From assembly GCA_021824175.1 (NCBI GenBank), contig JAKALP010000012.1, positions 108,185 through 172,184 of the forward strand: a stretch of DNA of 64,000 nt. The letters run 5' to 3'. This document shows, piece by piece, positions 60,276 to 64,000 of the stretch. The notes beneath the pieces were generated by a model. The model had not been told where the DNA came from and made no database searches. It saw nothing but the letters and a program-made list of their open reading frames with translations. Source of the stretch: Deltaproteobacteria bacterium (GTDB lineage: Bacteria; Desulfobacterota; Desulfobacteria; Desulfobacterales; Desulfosarcinaceae). The position numbers and the translations under genes were made by a program. Each line of letters begins with the position of its first letter. The first letter of the stretch is position 1.

Positions 60276-60752
60276 TCATTGATGCAGTGCTTTGATCATA
60301 TGGGGGACCAGGATCATAACCAATAGCAATGCCATAACCGGCCGCATTAGATTGACGGGCTTCATATTGCCTTCAATAAAGGAAGTGGCGGCATGGTTTA
60401 CAGCCGAGAAAACAAAAAACAGCAACATTGAGGTTACGATGGCAGCATCCGCATATCGCCCCCAATCCAGCAGATAAACAATCAAAGCGGTTATGGCCGT
60501 GGCGGCATTTGAAAGACCTGATTGAACTTGATAAGCACGACTGTGGCGATAACCGATTTTCTCAGCGGCCACTTCCCCCAGGATAAGAGATTCAAAGGCC
60601 ACGGTACCGGACATGAGCATTGCAATGAAAGGCCCCATGATATGAAAGCGTGATATCTCGTCCTTTCCCCAATAATACGCGAAGAAGATGGCCAATCCTA
60701 TCCCCACCGGCCGGATCCATTCCATCATCGCCGCCAACATCTTCTTATTCAT
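60276..60752 (-). CDS. Small polytopic membrane protein (DUF6790-like)
   Basis: A 158-residue protein with about four helices. The segment FHIMGPFIAMLMSGTVAFE and the later HSRAYQVQSGLSNAATAI are the most characteristic and resemble the DUF6790/DUF4345 type of small membrane proteins. Function unknown. It is 98 bp upstream of the SDR gene in the same direction. Confidence 0.7.
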   Translation of the reverse strand: MNKKMLAAMMEWIRPVGIGLAIFFAYYWGKDEISRFHIMGPFIAMLMSGTVAFESLILGEVAAEKIGYRHSRAYQVQSGLSNAATAITALIVYLLDWGRYADAAIVTSMLLFFVFSAVNHAATSFIEGNMKPVNLMRPVMALLLVMILVPHMIKALHQ

Positions 60753-60939
60753 TATGGCTCACTTTCCCTTCAGGTTGTCATTCGAACGGGCTCTCCAACG
60801 GCCGCGCTTTTTTGGCTCCGCTGCAAAAGCAAGATTATGCGCTCCCCTGGTTGTCGTGCTTTCCCGCCGCTTAGCCCATTGCCATCCGCAAGCCATGGTC
60901 GCGCTCATCATCGAGGCTGATCCGCCAGACAATTTCGCC

Positions 60940-61248
60940 TCAAGGCGCCATCGTTTCCGGTGTGATATCCCATCCCGCTTCAGTACCCCCTGGTAACATC
61001 TGGCCGCGATCCTCGCCGACCTCTTTATCGATGAGCCCATTGAGCTTATCATTGATGGCGACGAGGATGTTGTAGGGACCTTTGTTCTTCGCCCTGCCCG
61101 GTGCCGGTTGGCTTGTACCCGTCGCCGCCGATGCGACATGGGCAGCACCGTCGACAGCACCAAGACCCAAAACCGTAGCGCCAGCGCCGGCAAGCCGCAG
61201 AAACTCCCGGCGCGAAATTGAGAAAATAGAATCGTCGTGATTCTTCAT
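60940..61248 (-). pseudogene. Internally deleted Tat-exported sulfatase remnant
   Basis: The N terminus has a Tat signal (SISRREFLRLAGAGATVLG) followed by KNKGPYNILV, the start of a type I sulfatase domain. It jumps at once to NDKLNGLIDKEVGEDRGQ and MLPGGTEAGW, which is the C-terminal end of such sulfatases. About 400-500 central residues, including the formylglycine Cys/Ser motif, are missing, yet the frame is kept (102 residues). It cannot be an active sulfatase. Confidence 0.75.
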
Positions 61249-61534
61249 GCCATATCCTGATAGTAAATGGTTATGCGTAGATGTTGTATGCTGCATTGCG
61301 TATGCCTGAGGGGCGCGTGTGGAGCGGCAGCAGAACACGCGCCCCTCTCAAAGCAGAGATTGGGTGCACTTCATAACTTTCAGTGAATGCTTTTTGCCAA
61401 TCCTATAAAAAAACAACACCTATTATAGAAAAAATTATTGCGGCTACAAAAACCTTAATCGCAATCTTAGTCAAATCCGATGCGGTTGGATTTGTGGACT
61501 TTACCGTTTTCTCAGTCGCCTGGTAATCCCCTCA

Positions 61535-62281
61535 TCACCGCGCCATAAGCGCGAACACACCCCAGCCCATGTATTCACGCGTGTAAGCGGCGTAGCGCTC
61601 GGGTTCCGAGGTGAGTTTGGCCCGAACATCTTTCGCGAACTCGTCGTCGGGATTGGCTTCAAGCCATCGGCGCATGGTGAGCCATTTGGCTGCCTCGTAT
61701 CTGTCCCAGCCGTCTTGGTCAGCCAAAACCATTTCAACGAGGTCGTAGCCAAGGTGGCCGAAAGACGCGAGAAGTTCTGGAAGCATGAGAAAGTCGGAGA
61801 CTGAGTTGGCAAGACACCCCTTGGCAACATCTTCTGTCGGCGGTAACTGCCGCCAGTATGGCTCGCCAATGAGGATGATCCCTCCCGTGCGGAGGCTCTG
61901 CGCCAGAAGCTCGATCGTGCCCATGACTCCACCGCCGATCCAAGTCGCACCGACACAGGCTGCCACATTGACCTTTTTGTCAGAGACATGACCGGCCGCA
62001 TCGCCATGGACGAATTTGACCTGATCTGCGACGCCGAGTTCTTCAGCACGGAGTTTCGCCTGCTCGGTGAACAACTGGCTCATGTCGATGCCGGTGCCGA
62101 TGACTCCGTAATCGCGTGCCCAGGTGCACAGCATCTCCCCCGAACCGCTGCCGAGGTCAAGTACTCGGGTTCCCCTTTCCAAACGCAGCGCAGCACCGAG
62201 AGTGGCGAGCTTTTCGGGTGTGAACGGGTTATGGATGCGGTGAGCACTTTCGGTGATGCTGAAGATCCGTGGAATGTCCAA
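61535..62281 (-). CDS. SAM-dependent methyltransferase in integron cassette
   Basis: A 248-residue class I methyltransferase with motif I VLDLGSGSGEMLCTWA, acidic GTGIDMSQLF, and motif IV AACVGATWIGGG. The segment GGIILIGEPYWRQLPP is typical of the UbiE/Methyltransf_25 group. The gene starts about 90 bp after an attC core (GTTGGCC, 62373-62379), so it appears to be the last clear cassette of the array. Substrate unknown; single-enzyme cassettes of this kind are common in environmental integrons. Confidence 0.87.
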   Translation of the reverse strand: MDIPRIFSITESAHRIHNPFTPEKLATLGAALRLERGTRVLDLGSGSGEMLCTWARDYGVIGTGIDMSQLFTEQAKLRAEELGVADQVKFVHGDAAGHVSDKKVNVAACVGATWIGGGVMGTIELLAQSLRTGGIILIGEPYWRQLPPTEDVAKGCLANSVSDFLMLPELLASFGHLGYDLVEMVLADQDGWDRYEAAKWLTMRRWLEANPDDEFAKDVRAKLTSEPERYAAYTREYMGWGVFALMAR

Positions 62282-62372
62282 TGCTGAAAAACTCCTTACT
62301 GGCGTTAATAGATTCGGTCACTGCATAGATAGGCTTCAGCGAGTGCGTCCCCTTTTTTGTCGAAGTCAGTAA

Positions 62373-62442
62373 GGCCAACGGATGCATCAGGGAGTTGCAT
62401 GGAGCGCAGCGCAATACAATCCTCTGGATGCAGTGGCTATAA
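62373..62442 (-). repeat. Integron attC site between cupin and methyltransferase cassettes
   Basis: On the minus strand it ends with the core GTTGGCC, preceded by TCCCTGATGC, which pairs with GCATCCAGAGGA upstream, leaving extrahelical bases on one strand. The R'' side (TATAGCC) is degenerate. Confidence 0.5.
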
Positions 62443-62751
62443 TTTTTCTATGAAGAATACCAAGGCCTTTTCCGACAGAACCCTACCTTTGTGTCTATGT
62501 TCCGGACCATCTGGAATAAGGATACCATCACCTTCGCTGTAAACGATTTCGGTATCTGGGTACTCGATTGCCATTTGGCCACTCAAAAGAAATCCGCAAT
62601 GTCCTTTTTCACACCAATGCGGTGGCAGATCTTGTGAATACTCAACGAGCCGAATGCGTTGACCATTATAATCAACGAATTTGTGCTTAACACCAGCTAT
62701 CGGTGATTCCCATGGGATTTTATCAAATTGTATTTGGTATGGAATGTTCAT
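62437..62751 (-). CDS. Cupin-domain protein in integron cassette
   Basis: A 104-residue single-domain cupin with metal-site pattern PPHWCEKGHCGFLLSG and the second motif EGDGILIPDGPEHRHKG. Start MNIPYQIQFDKIP, 15 bp after the attC core GTTATAC. It may bind a small ligand or divalent metal. Composition is lower in GC than the core genes. Confidence 0.85.
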   Translation of the reverse strand: MNIPYQIQFDKIPWESPIAGVKHKFVDYNGQRIRLVEYSQDLPPHWCEKGHCGFLLSGQMAIEYPDTEIVYSEGDGILIPDGPEHRHKGRVLSEKALVFFIEKL

Positions 62752-62765
62752 TACGATCGCCTGTA

Positions 62766-62828
62766 GAGTATAACGTACTGCTTTGGGGCGGCATGCTCCT
62801 CGCCGCACCAACAGCAGATGGTTAGCTC
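62766..62828 (-). repeat. Integron attC site between YkgJ and cupin cassettes
   Basis: A 63-bp site on the minus strand: R'' GAGCTAAC, then CTGCT-G-TTGG-T-GCGGC paired with GCCGC-CCAA-AGCAG, with unpaired G and T on one arm as in true attC hairpins, then R' GTTATACTC. R'' here is complementary to the core GTTAGCTC at the far end of the YkgJ cassette, exactly as cassette exchange predicts. Confidence 0.82.
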
Positions 62829-62844
62829 ATGCCATTCATTACTT

Positions 62845-63180
62845 TCAACGGCCACTCCAAATGCGACAGGTTTCTCTTTGAATAGCTGTCGATGGATAAT
62901 CTCGACACGTCACCGATCGCGCTTCATATACGCTGCATGAATAGGCACCATCTATCATTTTAAGGAAAACACAATCCCCGTTCTCTCTAAATTGCAGAAA
63001 GCGCTTCACGCCGCTTTTATCAATATTGTTTGTAAATTCTTCCGAGGTCAGTCCCGTGAATGTTTCAAGCCTTTTGATATCCTCTTGAGACAGTTGGATG
63101 AATGCGAAATTCCGGCAACATAGTCCACAACTGTTGCATATATGCACTTTAGGCACTATGGCTATTTTATCAAATTTCAA
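62845..63180 (-). CDS. YkgJ-family cysteine-cluster protein in integron cassette
   Basis: A 111-residue protein with CNSCGLCCRNF near the N terminus and further cysteines in GDCVFL, YSCSVYEARSVTCRDYP and RETCRIW. The family (UPF0153/YkgJ) binds zinc or an Fe-S cluster; function unknown. It is bounded by attC sites at 62766 and 63199. Confidence 0.88.
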   Translation of the reverse strand: MKFDKIAIVPKVHICNSCGLCCRNFAFIQLSQEDIKRLETFTGLTSEEFTNNIDKSGVKRFLQFRENGDCVFLKMIDGAYSCSVYEARSVTCRDYPSTAIQRETCRIWSGR

Positions 63181-63198
63181 TAGAATCTACTTTCTTTG

Positions 63199-63249
63199 AG
63201 CTAACGAGTCTGTAGAAAAAGTCCTTCATCAGTAGGCTTCTGTTCAATT
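63199..63249 (-). repeat. Integron attC site between TPR and YkgJ cassettes
   Basis: On the minus strand this ends with ACTCGTTAGCTC, whose GTTAGCTC is complementary to the R'' GAGCTAAC of the YkgJ cassette at 62821-62828. The inner arms (AGAAGCC and GGACTTTTTCT) are poorly paired. Confidence 0.5.
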
Positions 63250-63450
63250 TTTCTTCCTTAAATCGCCAATAATAAAGGCAGCCAATTTTTTCCCCTGCTC
63301 GATAAAGCATTTGGCTAACCTTGTATATGCATCTGCGGCACGATCATCCAACTCAATCATTTTAGTATTGATGTCGATGGCCTCATCACCCCAATTGCCA
63401 GATAAAGCAAGCTTCTTTGCTCTTTCACGAAGAACAGAAACATCGTCCAT
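63244..63450 (-). CDS. Short TPR-like cassette protein
   Basis: A 68-residue protein beginning MDDVSVLRERAKKLALSGNW. The stretch EAIDINTKMIELDDRAADAY followed by TRLAKCFIEQGKK fits a tetratricopeptide helix pair. Start lies 20 bp after the core GTTGGGC, with GGAGAG as RBS, as usual for cassette genes. It may be a truncated member of a longer TPR protein. Confidence 0.7.
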   Translation of the reverse strand: MDDVSVLRERAKKLALSGNWGDEAIDINTKMIELDDRAADAYTRLAKCFIEQGKKLAAFIIGDLRKKN

Positions 63451-63470
63451 TTTGACTCTCCACTCAGAGG

Positions 63471-63557
63471 CCCAACGCTCCGGCTGTGCGGCGCCGGGGT
63501 AAAAATGTTTCGTTCAAATGAGTACGTTGCTCCCGGCGTCCGCACGAGCCGGTTGTT
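63471..63557 (-). repeat. Integron attC site interrupted by a group II intron
   Basis: On the minus strand: CCGGCT-C-GTGCGG-A-CGCCGGG pairs with CCCGGCG-CCGCAC-AGCCGG, leaving two unpaired bases on one arm, and the site ends with the consensus core GTTGGGC. On the plus strand the upper arm is followed by TTGTT and then the intron start at 63558. Confidence 0.75.
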
Positions 63558-64000
63558 GTGTGCCGGGCACGGCACACGTTCTTAAAAGTGAGCCAAGCAT
63601 ATCAAACGGTTAGAAGGCTTGGCAAGTCTTAGACCCAGCCGGATGGAGGCGAAAGGTGTAGCGGTAGCGCAACCTGGTACCGGCGACGGTGCTGGGGAAA
63701 GAGGCCGCCCTGCCGCGGCAGGGTACCGCGAAGGCACGGGGTGACGACACAGAAACCGGGTGAGGCGTGCATTGTGGGACGAGCCTGCAACACAAGGCGA
63801 AGTCCTCTATCCATTATAAACAATGCCCGTATACTCGGCGCCCACGTACCAAAAGACGTGTGTTTACCCCGGGAGGTGTTGATTTCCAAAATAAATGGAA
63901 CCAAATTTTCAGTTTAGATTGAAGAGCGCGCAATATTTTCAAAGCAATTGGAAGCAGTCGCCGCGCTTCATTTTATTGTATGGGTTTTAAAGGCATCGGC
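63558..64000 (+). mobile_element. 5' part of a class IIC-attC-type group II intron (runs off window)
   Basis: The first bases GTGTGCCGGGC fit the group II 5' consensus GUGYG and follow TTGTT at the base of an attC hairpin, the known target arrangement of IIC-attC introns. The orientation is opposite to the cassettes, as expected. The following 440 bp are highly structured (for example CCCTGCCGCGGCAGGG) with no coding frame of recognisable type, consistent with domain I. Frames inside are spurious. The reverse transcriptase would lie beyond 64000. Confidence 0.62.

Noticed and set aside
63610..63904. Arg/Pro-rich frames on the minus strand at the right end
   Set aside because: They lie in the structured 5' part of the group II intron; such frames are commonly mis-annotated.

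Overview
The window looks like chromosome from an anaerobic, sulfur-metabolising member of the Desulfobacterota (Desulfobacteraceae or Desulfosarcina-like). The evidence is a periplasmic [NiFe] hydrogenase related to the [NiFeSe] HysAB type, DsrE/TusA/DsrMK-like sulfur-relay genes, several sigma-54 activators, c-type cytochromes, a probable selenoprotein and many dispersed intergenic hairpin repeats. No rRNA or tRNA gene and no CRISPR array was recognised. This placement is inferred from gene content only.

Left part (1-13 kb): a sigma-54 activator without a receiver domain; two tiny overlapping genes behind CRP/FNR-like palindromes; a METTL7-like methyltransferase; a relic integron cassette whose attC abuts the 3' end of a group II intron; the phosphate transporter pstSCAB; a Fur/PerR gene truncated after its DNA-binding domain; a large polytopic membrane protein. 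From 10.5 to 16.4 kb a two-component system faces a VWA-PspA-membrane protein operon, probably an envelope-stress unit. Then come a cytochrome c'-like protein, a PanP-type decarboxylase, PHP and Rrf2 genes and a thioesterase.

At 21.0-25.7 kb four tightly overlapping genes encode a cyclic-nucleotide-binding protein, the large and small subunits of an unusual hydrogenase (large first, no C-terminal propeptide, Tat-exported small subunit, no membrane or cytochrome partner) and a chemoreceptor with a CxxCH haem site in its periplasmic domain. I read this as a candidate H2-sensing or H2-taxis module. From 25.7 to 35.5 kb are GDPD, UspA and HAD proteins, a subtilase with a cut-down CFI-box tail, a eukaryotic-type Ser/Thr kinase with TolB-like repeats, and an NtrC-type regulator lacking the phospho-acceptor Asp. 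From 35.6 to 46.9 kb is a block of secreted DUF11-type proteins ending in a 1978-residue outer-membrane protein with an OmpA-like domain.

Right part (47-64 kb): a decayed PAS sensor gene, yciH, a RAYT-type transposase with matching inverted ends, and at 49.1-49.8 kb a MerB-like gene with two in-frame UGA codons. These sit where MerB has catalytic cysteines, and each is followed by a SECIS-like hairpin, so I call it a double-selenocysteine protein. Next are a hybrid kinase-PfpI-cytochrome b group, a MarR-DsrE2-TusA-NarI/DsrM-like-HdrD/DsrK-like cluster, a 319-bp nested inverted-repeat element, a FadL-type porin, an SDR enzyme and a gutted sulfatase. The right end is an integron cassette array (methyltransferase, cupin, YkgJ-type and TPR-like cassettes separated by attC sites), with a group II intron entering the last attC and running off the window. 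No integron integrase gene was seen.
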